Below are positions 47,339 through 56,845 of a stretch of 64,000 bases of DNA, in pieces. The DNA comes from Polymorphobacter megasporae (GTDB lineage: Bacteria > Pseudomonadota > Alphaproteobacteria > Sphingomonadales > Sphingomonadaceae), in NCBI RefSeq assembly GCF_018982885.2, contig NZ_CP081848.1, forward strand, positions 2,480,001-2,544,000. Reading direction: 5' to 3'. Numbering within the stretch: position 1 is the stretch's first letter; each line of letters opens with the position of its first letter. Below the pieces are notes generated by a model, which saw only the letters and a program-made list of their open reading frames with translations, was not told where the DNA came from and did not search any database. Both the position numbers and the translations under genes were made by a program.

Positions 47339-47359
47339 ATACCAATTATTCGGTGGTAT
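47339..47359. promoter_or_regulatory. Palindrome ATACCA-N9-TGGTAT before the nag regulator
   Basis: A 6-base perfect inverted repeat with a 9-base spacer in the 237-base region between the receptor and the GntR/HutC gene. HutC-type regulators of amino sugar genes bind TGGTAT-like palindromes, so this is a likely operator. TTGACA at 47291 may be a -35 box, but no good -10 was found at the standard distance. Confidence 0.55.
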
Positions 47360-47416
47360 GCACTGTCCGGCCGGGTGTGCATAACCGGGACAGGCTTTGA
47401 TTTTGGGGACGATTGC

Positions 47417-48160
47417 GTGGGGCTGATGGACGTTATCGGCAGACTGGATCGGCAGACCAACGGCCCGCTGTATCAGCGGCTGCACCGGGCGCTGCGCGAC
47501 GCGATCGCCGACAAGCGCCTGCGGACCGACGAGGCGCTGCCCGCCGAGCGCGACATCGCGCAAGACTTCGGCATTTCGCGGATCACCGTGCGCAAGGCGA
47601 TCGACGCGCTGGTCGAGGAAGGCCTCGTCACGCGGCGGCAGGGCGCGGGGACGTTCATCGCCGCGCGGATCGAGAAGAGCTTTTCGAAGCTCTCGTCCTT
47701 CTCGGAGGACATGGTCTCGCGCGGCCGCATCCCGCGTAGCGTCTGGCTGGCGCGCGCCGAAGGTACCGTCACCCCCGAGGAGTCGATGACGCTCGGCCTC
47801 GGCCCGGGCAGCCCGGTCTATCGCTTCAACCGCATCCGCTACGCCGATGACGCACCGATGGCGCTCGAGGTATCGACCGTCCCGGCGTTCTGCCTGACCT
47901 CGGTCGAGGCTGTCGGGACGTCGCTGTACGAAGCGCTCGAGGCGACCGGTAATCGTCCGGTGCGGGCGTTGCAGCGGCTGCGCGCGGTGCTCTTCACGCC
48001 CGAGCAGGCGGGACTGCTGACGCTCGACGCGGGCGCTCCCGGGCTGCTGATCGAGCGCCGCGGCTTCCGCGCCGACGGCATCACGGTCGAAATCACCCAG
48101 TCCTATTACCGGGGCGACAGCTACGACTTCGTCGCCGAACTCAACATCGGCATGCCATGA
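47417..48160 (+). CDS. GntR/HutC-family regulator of the nag operon
   Basis: A 247-residue repressor-type protein. The winged helix (about 15-80) contains DEALPAERDIAQDFGISRITVRKAIDALVEEGL and RRQGAGTFI; the C-terminal UTRA domain (about 95-240) contains YRFNRIRYADDAPMALE and GVTVEITQSYYRGDSYDF-like sequence. NagR/NagQ homologues sense GlcNAc-6-phosphate or glucosamine-6-phosphate. The GTG at 47417 has GGGGA 7 bases upstream; an ATG nine bases later is an alternative. Its stop overlaps the deaminase start (ATGA). Confidence 0.88.
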   Translation: MGLMDVIGRLDRQTNGPLYQRLHRALRDAIADKRLRTDEALPAERDIAQDFGISRITVRKAIDALVEEGLVTRRQGAGTFIAARIEKSFSKLSSFSEDMVSRGRIPRSVWLARAEGTVTPEESMTLGLGPGSPVYRFNRIRYADDAPMALEVSTVPAFCLTSVEAVGTSLYEALEATGNRPVRALQRLRAVLFTPEQAGLLTLDAGAPGLLIERRGFRADGITVEITQSYYRGDSYDFVAELNIGMP

Positions 48161-49203
48161 CCGTGACCTCCGCACCAACTTTGGCGAAGACGACGGCGAT
48201 GTTCCGCGAAGCGGCTGAGGCCCCGGCATGGGTCGCGGCTGCCTTGGAGCGCAACGCCGACGTCGTCGCTGCGCTCGCTGCTCGCCTCCGCGCATCGCCG
48301 CCGCGTGCGGTCGTCACCATCGCGCGGGGGAGTTCGGACAACGCTGCAACCTACGCGCGTTATTTGATCGAGACCCGACTTGAAATCCTCACCGCATCGA
48401 TGCCGCCGTCGATTGCGTCGGTCTATGGCGCGCGTCCGGTGATGGCCGACACCTTGTGCCTCGTCGTCTCGCAGTCGGGGCACAGTCCCGACCTGCTCGC
48501 CGCCGCCGCTGCTGCCGAAGCCGCAGGCGCGCTCGTCGTCGCGATCGTCAACGACGAGGCGTCGCCGCTCGCGAAGCAGGCGGCGGTTGTTCTCCCGATC
48601 GCCGCCGGACTCGAAACCAGCGTCGCCGCGACCAAGTCGTTCATCGGCACGCTCGCCGTCATGGCGCAGCTCGTCGCGGCGTGGGCGGACGATACGGCCT
48701 TGGCCGACGCGGTGGCGATGCTGCCCGAGCGGCTCGACGCGGCGTGGGCGAGCGACTGGAGCGAGGCATTGCCGGTGCTTGAAGCCGCCGATCACCTTTA
48801 CGTCGTCTCGCGCGGTCCCGCGCTTGGTGTCGCGCAGGAGGCAGCGCTCAAGTTCAAGGAGACGTGCGGCCTCCACGCCGAGGCGTTCAGCTCGGCCGAG
48901 GTCCGCCACGGCCCGATGACGCTCGCCGGGCCGGGGTTTCCGGTGTTCGCGCTGATGCCCGACGACGCGGGTCGCGCCGGAGTCGCGGCGGCGGTCGCGG
49001 CGTTCGTCGCGCAGGGTGCGCCGGTGATCGTCGCGGGCGGCACCGGTGGAACGATCGCGCTGCCCGTCGTCGACTGCCACCCACTGCTCCGCCCAATCAT
49101 CTTGGCGCAGAGCCTGTATCGCCTCGTCGACAACCTCGCGCGCCGTCGCGGCTTCGACGCCGATCGCCCCGATTTCCTCGCCAAGGTCACCAAGACCCTG
49201 TGA
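48157..49203 (+). CDS. nagB: NagB-II-type glucosamine-6-phosphate deaminase
   Basis: A 348-residue protein with two SIS domains, homologous to the isomerase half of GlmS and not to classic NagB. TIARGSSDNAATYARY and VSQSGHSPD form the first sugar-phosphate site; SRGPALGVAQEAALKFKETCGLHAEAF and SAEVRHGPM are in the second. Non-orthologous NagB-II deaminases of this form occur in Shewanella and alphaproteobacteria. It converts glucosamine-6-phosphate to fructose-6-phosphate and ammonia. Context (regulator before, nagA overlapping after) supports this. Confidence 0.88.
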   Translation: MTVTSAPTLAKTTAMFREAAEAPAWVAAALERNADVVAALAARLRASPPRAVVTIARGSSDNAATYARYLIETRLEILTASMPPSIASVYGARPVMADTLCLVVSQSGHSPDLLAAAAAAEAAGALVVAIVNDEASPLAKQAAVVLPIAAGLETSVAATKSFIGTLAVMAQLVAAWADDTALADAVAMLPERLDAAWASDWSEALPVLEAADHLYVVSRGPALGVAQEAALKFKETCGLHAEAFSSAEVRHGPMTLAGPGFPVFALMPDDAGRAGVAAAVAAFVAQGAPVIVAGGTGGTIALPVVDCHPLLRPIILAQSLYRLVDNLARRRGFDADRPDFLAKVTKTL

Positions 49204-50348
49204 CCGAACAGCTTTTCACCAACGGCCGGATCATGACCGACGCCGGGCTTGGCGACGGCGAAGTGCTCGTGGAGGGCGGGCGGATCATCGCGATCGGTCG
49301 CCCGGGGGAGATCGACTCCACCGCCGCGCGGGTCAACCTCGGCGGCAACATGCTGCTGCCCGGCTTCATCGACACGCAGGTCAACGGTGGCGGCGACGCG
49401 CTGTTCAACGCCGACCCGAGCGCCGCGACGATCGCGCGGATCGGCGCGGCGCACCGCCGCACCGGCACGACCGGCTTCCTGCCGACGCTGATCAGCGACG
49501 ACCTCAGCATCGTCGCCGAAGCACTCACGGCGATGCGCGCGGCGATCGCGGCGGGGGTCCCGGGCGTCCTCGGCGCGCACATCGAGGGGCCGTTCCTCAG
49601 CGACGAACGTAGCGGCATCCACGACGCCGATCACTTCCGCCGCCTCGATGCCGCCGGCTTCGACGTCCTGACAGCGCCCGGCGCGGGCCGCGTCCTCGTC
49701 ACGCTCGCCCCTGAAATGGCCGGCACCGCCGCGATCGGCGCGCTGGTCACCGCGGGGCTGACGCTCGCCGCGGGGCATACCAACGCCACCTTCGCCGAGA
49801 TGGAGGCCGCGCTGAGCGCCGGCGTCACCGGCATCACCCATCTGTTCAACGCGATGTCGCCGATGACGAGCCGCGCTCCGGGCGTGGTCGGCGCGGCGCT
49901 GCTGAGCGGAGCGTATTGCGGGATCATCGTCGACGGCAAGCACGTCCACCCGGCGGTCCTCAAGGTCGCGCTGCGCAGCCGCCCGCTCGACCGCTTCATG
50001 CTGGTTACCGACGCGATGCCGTGCGTCGGCGGCAATCGCGTCGCGTTCGACCTCCAGGGCAAGACGATCGAAGTCCGCGACGGCGCATGCTACGACGCCG
50101 AGGGACGGCTGGCGGGGTCCGACCTCGACATGGCGACCGCGGTGCGGAACTGCGTCGACCTGCTCGGGCTCGACCTCCGCGACGCGTCGCGCATGGCGAG
50201 CGGCAACCCCGCGGCGTTCCTCGGCCTAAGTGACGAAACCGGGCGCATCGCTACGGGCTTGCGCGCCGACTTCGTTCTGCTCGACGACTGGTTGAACGTC
50301 CTCGGGACGTGGATTGGTGGCGTCGCGAATGACGTGGCCCATGCTTAG
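49200..50348 (+). CDS. nagA: N-acetylglucosamine-6-phosphate deacetylase
   Basis: Removes acetate from GlcNAc-6-phosphate. It has 382 residues of the amidohydrolase superfamily: LLPGFIDTQVNGGGD, GAHIEGPFLS (metal Glu), AGHTNATF and THLFNAMSP (metal histidines), and the catalytic Asp in LVTDAMP. The GTG start at 49200 overlaps the deaminase stop (GTGA), and its end overlaps the start of the GH20 gene by 20 bases. Confidence 0.94.
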   Translation: MTEQLFTNGRIMTDAGLGDGEVLVEGGRIIAIGRPGEIDSTAARVNLGGNMLLPGFIDTQVNGGGDALFNADPSAATIARIGAAHRRTGTTGFLPTLISDDLSIVAEALTAMRAAIAAGVPGVLGAHIEGPFLSDERSGIHDADHFRRLDAAGFDVLTAPGAGRVLVTLAPEMAGTAAIGALVTAGLTLAAGHTNATFAEMEAALSAGVTGITHLFNAMSPMTSRAPGVVGAALLSGAYCGIIVDGKHVHPAVLKVALRSRPLDRFMLVTDAMPCVGGNRVAFDLQGKTIEVRDGACYDAEGRLAGSDLDMATAVRNCVDLLGLDLRDASRMASGNPAAFLGLSDETGRIATGLRADFVLLDDWLNVLGTWIGGVANDVAHA

Positions 50349-52629
50349 CCGCGTCGTAGTCGTCGCAGTCGTCGCGGTCGTCGCGGTCGTCGCGGTCGCG
50401 CTGCTTGCGACGCCGCTCGCCGCCGCGACGGTCGACGTCATTCCCCGCCCTCTGTCGGTCGTCGCGGGTAGCGGCACCGGCGTACGCATCGACCCCACAA
50501 CAGCGATTGTCACGCCCCCGGGCGACGCCGGTGCGGAACGGGCGGCGGCGCGGCTAACGACCCTGCTCGAAGCCCGGCGCGGCAAGAGTGCGACCGCTGG
50601 CGGTCATGACAGCATCGTCTTCGCTCGCGGCGACGTCAGCGGCGGGCGCGAAGCCTACCGCCTGACGATCGCAAATCACCACGCGACGATCACCGCCGCG
50701 ACCGATGCCGGGCTGTTTTACGGCGCAATCACCCTGTGGCAGCTCGCCACCGCCGCCGACCAACCTGCGACCGGGCCGGTCGATCTCGCGCCACTGACGA
50801 TCGCCGACGCACCGCGTTTCGCGTGGCGAGGGCTGCTGCTCGACAGTGCGCGGCATTACCAGTCGCCCGCGTTCATCCGGCGGATGATCGACTGGATGGC
50901 GCTCCACAAGCTCAACACGCTCCAGTGGCACCTGACCGACGATCAGGGTTGGCGGCTCCAGATCAAGCATCACCCGCGGCTAACTGCAGTCGGCGGGTAT
51001 CGCGTCGGGCGCGACGGCAAGCATTACGGCGGGTTCTACACTCAGGCCGAGGTCCGCGCGATCGTCGCCTATGCCGCCGAGCGCAACATCACGATCGTCC
51101 CTGAGATCGAGATGCCGGGCCACGCCCTCGCCGCGATCCGCGCCTATCCGAAGGTCGGTTTCGCCGGGGTCGACGCCGCGGCGCAGGGCGACTGGGGCGT
51201 TTTCCCGTCGATCTATCGGACCGACGACGCGACCTTCGCCTTCCTGACAACGATCCTCGGCGAGGTCGTCGACCTGTTCCCGAGCAAGGTTATCGCGATC
51301 GGCGGCGACGAGGCGGTCAAGACGCAGTGGCACGCCGACCCCGCGACGCAGGCGCGGATGCACGCCCTCGGGCTCGCCGATGAGACCGCGTTGCAGGCGT
51401 GGTTCGTCCGCCGCATTGGCACGTATCTTAACGGCCGCGGGCGGCGGCTGATCGGCTGGGACGAGATCCTCGACGGCGGTGGCCTGCCGGCGAACGACAC
51501 GGTGCTGTCGTGGCACGGGGCCGACGGCGCGCTCGCCGCCGTCCAGGCCGGGCACGACGTCGTAATGGCGACCTCGCCGACGCTCTACTTCGACAACCGC
51601 CAAAGCACATTGCCGTCGCATCCGATCGGCCGCGGCACGGTCGTCTCACTCGCCGACGTCTACGCCTACGACCCCGGCGACCCGCCGCTGCCGAAGGGGG
51701 CGACGAAGGTGCCGCTGACCGACGCCGAACGCGCGCACATCATCGGCCTCCAGGCGAACATCTGGACCGAGCACATGGCCACCGAGGCGAACGTCGAGCG
51801 AATGGCGCTGCCCCGCGCCGCGGCAGTCGCGGAGAGCGGCTGGACCGCCGCGCCGTTGCGCGACTGGGCGAACTTCGAGTCGCGCCTGCCCGCGCAGTTC
51901 GCCCGCTATCGCGCGCTGGGACTCGACGCCGACGAGGGCGCGGTCGGAGTCGCGATTCGCGGACGGCGCGACGGCGGCAACGTGCTGGTGCGGCTGAGCA
52001 GCCAGACCGGGCTCGGCGGTATCCGCTACACGACCGACGGCAGTGAGCCGACTCCTTCATCGCGAGCCTTCACCGGAGCAGCCGCCACCGCACCGATCGT
52101 CGTGCCGCTAGGGACGACGGTCCGCGCCGCGACCTATGCAGGCGCGCTACGCGTATCGAGCGTCGCGGAGCGGAGCTTCACGGCTGTGGCCCTCCGCTAT
52201 CGCGTCAGCCAGGAACTTCGGCCGTGCACCGACCGCGTCGTCCTCAACCTCGTCAGCCCCGGCGGCCCGTTCCTCGCCGACATCATGGACACGTGCTGGC
52301 TGTGGCCGGCGGCCGATCTCGACGGGGTGAGGGCGATTTCGGCGGGAGTCGCGGTGCTCCCGTTCAACTTCCAGCTCGGCGACGAGCTCAAGACCGTGAC
52401 GCTGCGACCGCCGGCTACGCCCGCCGGTGAGCTCGTCGTCCGGCTCGATTCGTGCACCGGGCCGGTCGTCGCGACGCTGCCGCTCGCGGGCGTCCGCGCC
52501 GGGGGCGTGACGCCGTTGACCGCGCCGCTCGCGGCAAGCGGAACCCACAACCTGTGCCTCGCGATGACCGCGCGCACCCCCGATCCGCTCCATGTGCTCG
52601 GCTGGGTCCGGCTCGAGGCGGCGAAGTGA
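50329..52629 (+). CDS. Secreted beta-N-acetylhexosaminidase, GH20
   Basis: Releases terminal GlcNAc from chitin oligomers in the periplasm. From ATG 50329 it has 766 residues (ATG 50341 is an alternative). The signal peptide is an unusual run of Val and Ala encoded by 9-base repeats. After a GH20b domain (about 36-160), the GH20 barrel holds the catalytic pair Asp327-Glu328 (IGGDEA), HLTDDQGWRLQI and WHGADGALAA. Near residue 565 a chitobiase C-terminal-like domain (YTTDGSEPT) follows, then a final beta domain. It lies between nagA and the PTS genes. Confidence 0.92.
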   Translation: MTWPMLSRVVVVAVVAVVAVVAVALLATPLAAATVDVIPRPLSVVAGSGTGVRIDPTTAIVTPPGDAGAERAAARLTTLLEARRGKSATAGGHDSIVFARGDVSGGREAYRLTIANHHATITAATDAGLFYGAITLWQLATAADQPATGPVDLAPLTIADAPRFAWRGLLLDSARHYQSPAFIRRMIDWMALHKLNTLQWHLTDDQGWRLQIKHHPRLTAVGGYRVGRDGKHYGGFYTQAEVRAIVAYAAERNITIVPEIEMPGHALAAIRAYPKVGFAGVDAAAQGDWGVFPSIYRTDDATFAFLTTILGEVVDLFPSKVIAIGGDEAVKTQWHADPATQARMHALGLADETALQAWFVRRIGTYLNGRGRRLIGWDEILDGGGLPANDTVLSWHGADGALAAVQAGHDVVMATSPTLYFDNRQSTLPSHPIGRGTVVSLADVYAYDPGDPPLPKGATKVPLTDAERAHIIGLQANIWTEHMATEANVERMALPRAAAVAESGWTAAPLRDWANFESRLPAQFARYRALGLDADEGAVGVAIRGRRDGGNVLVRLSSQTGLGGIRYTTDGSEPTPSSRAFTGAAATAPIVVPLGTTVRAATYAGALRVSSVAERSFTAVALRYRVSQELRPCTDRVVLNLVSPGGPFLADIMDTCWLWPAADLDGVRAISAGVAVLPFNFQLGDELKTVTLRPPATPAGELVVRLDSCTGPVVATLPLAGVRAGGVTPLTAPLAASGTHNLCLAMTARTPDPLHVLGWVRLEAAK

Positions 52630-55094
52630 CTCCCTTTGCGCTCGTCGCCCCGCTCGCGGGCTGGCTCGGCCCGCTCGACGAGGCTCCCGACGCGGTTTTC
52701 GCCGAGCGGCTGATGGGCGATGGCGTCGCGATCGACCCGACCGCGACGACGCTCCACGCCCCGTGCGCCGGAACGATCATCGCGGTCTCCCCGACCCGCC
52801 ACGCGGTGACATTCCGGACCGACGCCGGAGCCGAACTGCTCCTCCACGTCGGCATCGACACCGTCGCGCTCCACGGTGCGGGGTTCACCGTCCATGTTGC
52901 CGATGGCGCGCGGGTGGCAGCGGGCGACGTGTTGCTCGGCTTCGATCTCGATGTCCTCGCCGCGCGCGCGACGAGCCTGTTGTCCCCCATCGTCGTCACC
53001 AATAGCGATGCATTCGTCATCACCGCGCGGCGCGAAGCCGGCGCGGTCGCGGTCGGCGCGTGGCTGATGGACCTCACCCCGTGCGGCGATGGTGCGGTCT
53101 CCTCAATTGCCGAGGGCCCAACGACATCGCGGCGCGCTATCGTCGCGGCGGTCCATGGTATTCACGCACGTCCGGCGGCAGCGATTGCCACCGCGGCGCG
53201 CGGTTTTGCCGCGACGATCGAACTGAGCCTTGCCGATCGCCGCGCCGATGCGCGGAGCAGCGTCGCGGTGATGACGCTCGGGCTGACCCATGGCGCGGCG
53301 GTCGATATCGTCGCGACCGGGGTGGATGCTGAAGCAGCAGCAGCGGCGATCACGGCGCTGATCGAGCGCGGGGAGGGGCCGGCTGCCCCCGAACGGCCCG
53401 CACCGACGCCGACCGTGCCGATGCCGGTCGAGGACGACATGCTTCGCGGCGTCTGCGCGGCACCCGGGCTGGCGATCGGCGTCGCCTACCAACTGGCGAC
53501 AGCGGTGATCATGGCCGATGCACCCGGCGAGGGGATCGCGGTCGAGACCGCGCGCCTTGCCGCCGCGATCGCCACCGTCCGTGCGCGCCTGTCCGGACAT
53601 GTGGCGAGCGGCGGCACAGTCGCGACGATTGCGGAGGCGCACCTCGACCTGCTCGACGACCCCGCGGTTTCGGCCGCTGCAGGCGCGGCGCTGGCTCGGG
53701 GCGCATCCGCTGCGGCGGCGTGGCGCGCCGCGCTTGGTCCGGCAATCGCCGCGCTTGCCGGAATCGCCGATGCGCGGATTGCCGGACGCGCCGACGATCT
53801 CCGCGACCTCGAAGCGCAGGTCATTACCGCGCTCCAAAAGACCGATGCCCCACCGCCCGAATTGCCCGAAAATGCGATCCTGTGCGCCGCCGACCTGCTC
53901 CCTTCGCAATTGATGGCGCTCGATCCTTCCCGCCTTAACGGTATCGTACTGGCGAACGGCGGCCCGACCTCGCACGTCGCCATCATCGCCGCCGCGATGA
54001 ACGTCCCGATGATCGTCGCTGCGGGCAAGGGCGTCCTCGAGATCGCGCCCGGCACGCCGCTGATCCTCGACGCCGATGCAGCGACGCTCTCGATTCGCCC
54101 CGCCGAGGCAGCGACCACCGCCGCTTCCGCGCGCGTCGAGCAGCGCGGACACGCCCGCGCCAGTGCCCGCGCCGCCGCCGCCGCCGATTGCTGCATGGCC
54201 GACGGCACGCGGATCGAGGTGTTCGCCAACCTTGGCAGCCTCGCCGATGCCGATACCGCAGTCGCCGCCGGGGCCGAGGGCTGCGGCCTGCTCCGCACCG
54301 AATTGCTGTTCCTCGACCGAGCGACGCCGCCCGACGTCGCCGAGCAGACCCGCCATTACCAGGGCATCGCCGATGCGCTCGGCAATCGCCCGCTGATTGT
54401 CCGCACGCTCGACATCGGCGGCGACAAGCCCGCGCCGTATCTCGCACTGCCGCCCGAGGAGAACCCCGCGCTCGGCCTGCGCGGCATTCGTGTCGGGTTA
54501 GCGCGCCCGCAAATGCTCGAAGACCAGTTGCGCGCCATCCTCGCGGTGCGGCCGCTGCCGCGCATCCTGCTGCCGATGATCGCCAGCGTCGCCGAACTTG
54601 TTGCGGTGCGCGCGGTGGTCGATGCACTCGCCGACGAACTCGGGCTCGGCCGCGTCGAGCTAGGGGTGATGATCGAGACCCCGGCAGCGGCAGTAACCGC
54701 TGATCTTCTCGCGACGTACGCCGACTTCTTCGCGATCGGCACTAACGATCTCGCGCAATATACGCTGGCGATGGACCGCGGCAATCCGGCGGTCGCGAGC
54801 GGCATCGACGCTCTCCACCCCGCCATCCTCCGCCTGATCGCGCAGACCTGCGACGGGGCCGCGCGTCACGCCCGCCCGGTCGGGGTGTGCGGCGGCCTCG
54901 CCTCCGACCTCGCCGCGTCGGCGATCCTGATCGGGTTAGGCGTCACCGAATTGTCGGCGGTCCCGGCGATGGTTCCCGAGATCAAGGCGATGGTGCGAAC
55001 GCTGACTCGTGAAGCATGCACCGCGCTCGCGCATGCGGCGTTAGCGTGCGACTCGGCGGCAGCGGTTCGCGCCCTCGTCGCGGCGTCGCGATGA
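52626..55094 (+). CDS. nagF: PTS EIIA(Glc-type)-HPr-EI fusion protein
   Basis: A complete soluble phosphorelay in 822 residues. EIIA of the glucose type has His74 (LLLHVGIDT); the HPr domain has His180 (HGIHARPAA); enzyme I starts near 275, with His450 in GGPTSHVAIIA, a PEP-binding domain with RTELLFLDR, DIGGDKPAPYL and IGTNDLAQYTLAMDR, and a final Cys in GVCGGLA. It moves phosphate from PEP to the EIIB of the next gene. The same domain order is known for Ralstonia NagF. The GTG at 52626 overlaps the GH20 stop. Confidence 0.93.
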   Translation: MTPFALVAPLAGWLGPLDEAPDAVFAERLMGDGVAIDPTATTLHAPCAGTIIAVSPTRHAVTFRTDAGAELLLHVGIDTVALHGAGFTVHVADGARVAAGDVLLGFDLDVLAARATSLLSPIVVTNSDAFVITARREAGAVAVGAWLMDLTPCGDGAVSSIAEGPTTSRRAIVAAVHGIHARPAAAIATAARGFAATIELSLADRRADARSSVAVMTLGLTHGAAVDIVATGVDAEAAAAAITALIERGEGPAAPERPAPTPTVPMPVEDDMLRGVCAAPGLAIGVAYQLATAVIMADAPGEGIAVETARLAAAIATVRARLSGHVASGGTVATIAEAHLDLLDDPAVSAAAGAALARGASAAAAWRAALGPAIAALAGIADARIAGRADDLRDLEAQVITALQKTDAPPPELPENAILCAADLLPSQLMALDPSRLNGIVLANGGPTSHVAIIAAAMNVPMIVAAGKGVLEIAPGTPLILDADAATLSIRPAEAATTAASARVEQRGHARASARAAAAADCCMADGTRIEVFANLGSLADADTAVAAGAEGCGLLRTELLFLDRATPPDVAEQTRHYQGIADALGNRPLIVRTLDIGGDKPAPYLALPPEENPALGLRGIRVGLARPQMLEDQLRAILAVRPLPRILLPMIASVAELVAVRAVVDALADELGLGRVELGVMIETPAAAVTADLLATYADFFAIGTNDLAQYTLAMDRGNPAVASGIDALHPAILRLIAQTCDGAARHARPVGVCGGLASDLAASAILIGLGVTELSAVPAMVPEIKAMVRTLTREACTALAHAALACDSAAAVRALVAASR

Positions 55095-56830
55095 AACTCC
55101 CGCGCTTTTCCGCCGCCGGGCTCCAGAAGCTCGGCCGCGCGCTGATGCTGCCGATCGCGGTGCTGCCGATCGCGGGCATCCTGCTTCGCCTCGGCCAGCC
55201 CGACCTGCTCGACATCGCCTTCGTCGTCGCCGCAGGCGATGCGATCTTCAAGAACCTCGGGCTATTGTTCGCGATCGGTGTCGCCGTCGGCTTCGCCCGC
55301 GACGGCAACGGCGCGGCGGGCCTAGCCGGAGTCGTCTGCTTCCTCGTCGCGACCAACGGTGCCGAAGCACTGATCGCGGTTCCGCCCAACGCCATTGCCG
55401 GGATGGCCGATAAAGCGCGCCCGCTCGCCGAGGCCGCCTTTCGCGCGGGTGCGATCGCCAAGCTCAGCGTCCCGCTCGGCATCCTGTCGGGGGTCATCGC
55501 CGGGCAGTTCTACAACCGCTTCGGCGCGATCAAGCTGCCGGAATATCTCGCGTTTTTCGGCGGGCGGCGCTTCGTGCCGATCGTCAGCGGGCTCGCGGGG
55601 ATCGTGCTGGCGCTCATCTTCGGCACGGGCTTCTCGCTGCTCGACCACGTGATCGACGCGCTGAGCTACGGCGTCGCCGCTGCCGGTCCCGCCGGACTAT
55701 TTGCCTACGGCCTGCTCAACCGGCTGCTGCTGGTGACGGGGTTGCACCACATCCTCAACAACATCGTCTGGTTCATCCTCGGCAATTTCCACGGTGCGAC
55801 GGGTGACCTCAACCGCTTCTTCGCGGGCGATCCGGCGGCGGGGTCGTTCATGGCCGGTTTCTTCCCGGTGATGATCTTCGGCCTGCCCGCCGCATGTCTA
55901 GCGATGTACCACGCCGCGTCGCCCGCGCGCCGCGCCGGAGTCGGCGGGCTGCTATTGTCGCTGGCATTAACGGCGATGCTGACCGGCGTCACCGAGCCGA
56001 TCGAATTCACCTTCATGTTCCTCGCTCCCGCGCTGTTCGTGATCCACGCGGTGCTGACCGGGGTCGCGATGGTGGTGATGGACGCGCTCGGGGTGAAGCT
56101 CGGTTTCGGATTTTCGGCGGGGCTGCTCGACTATGTCCTCAACTTCGGCAAGGCGACGCGGCCGCTGCTGCTTGTGCCCGTCGGGCTGGTCTACGCGGCG
56201 GTCTATTACGCCCTGTTTCGCTGGGTCATCGTCCGCTTCGACCTCAAGACGCCCGGCCGCGACACGGTCGACGCCGCGCCGATGGCCGCACCGATTGCGG
56301 GTGACCGCGCCGCACAGATGCTCGCCGCGCTCGGGGGGCAGGGCAATCTCGTCAGCATCGATGCCTGCACGACGCGGCTGCGGCTGGTCGTCCGCGACCA
56401 AGCGACGGTCGACGAGGCAGCGCTCAGGCGGCTCGGCGCACGCGGCGTAATCAGGCCATCGGCGGACGCCCTTCAGGTCGTCGTCGGCCCGATCGCCGAT
56501 AGCCTCGCGCGCGAGATGCGCGAGCATGTCGACGCCGGGCCCCTGTTGCCAGTACCTAAGCTAATTGAACCTCACGCGCCGGTGCCCAGGCCAAGCCCGG
56601 AGGTCGACGCATTGTTCGCTGCACTCGGCGGCGCGGCCAATATCGCCACGGTGAGGGCGGTATCGAGCAGGGTGATCGTTGTCGTGCGCGACGATCAACA
56701 GGTCGATCCCACGACTGCTGCGCTTGCCTCGCGAATGCTCGTCTCGACCCGCCCGCTGACGTGGCATGTGATCGCCGGGCCCGACGCGGGATCGATTGCG
56801 GCGCAAATCGAGGCCGCGCCGAGACCTTGA
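55091..56830 (+). CDS. nagE: PTS N-acetylglucosamine-type EIICB with extra C-terminal domain
   Basis: Inner-membrane sugar permease and kinase, 579 residues. EIIC (about 10-385) has the glucose-superfamily motifs GLHHILNN and TEPIEFTFMF. EIIB (about 405-480) carries the phosphorylated Cys426 in IDACTTRL. After a proline-rich linker, residues about 503-575 repeat the EIIB fold (ALFAALGGAANIATVRAVSS) but have Val524 where the Cys should be, so this copy cannot carry phosphate. It overlaps nagF by four bases and ends 15 bases from the convergent VOC gene. Confidence 0.93.
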   Translation: MKLPRFSAAGLQKLGRALMLPIAVLPIAGILLRLGQPDLLDIAFVVAAGDAIFKNLGLLFAIGVAVGFARDGNGAAGLAGVVCFLVATNGAEALIAVPPNAIAGMADKARPLAEAAFRAGAIAKLSVPLGILSGVIAGQFYNRFGAIKLPEYLAFFGGRRFVPIVSGLAGIVLALIFGTGFSLLDHVIDALSYGVAAAGPAGLFAYGLLNRLLLVTGLHHILNNIVWFILGNFHGATGDLNRFFAGDPAAGSFMAGFFPVMIFGLPAACLAMYHAASPARRAGVGGLLLSLALTAMLTGVTEPIEFTFMFLAPALFVIHAVLTGVAMVVMDALGVKLGFGFSAGLLDYVLNFGKATRPLLLVPVGLVYAAVYYALFRWVIVRFDLKTPGRDTVDAAPMAAPIAGDRAAQMLAALGGQGNLVSIDACTTRLRLVVRDQATVDEAALRRLGARGVIRPSADALQVVVGPIADSLAREMREHVDAGPLLPVPKLIEPHAPVPRPSPEVDALFAALGGAANIATVRAVSSRVIVVVRDDQQVDPTTAALASRMLVSTRPLTWHVIAGPDAGSIAAQIEAAPRP

Positions 56831-56845
56831 GCCGCGCCGCGTGAA

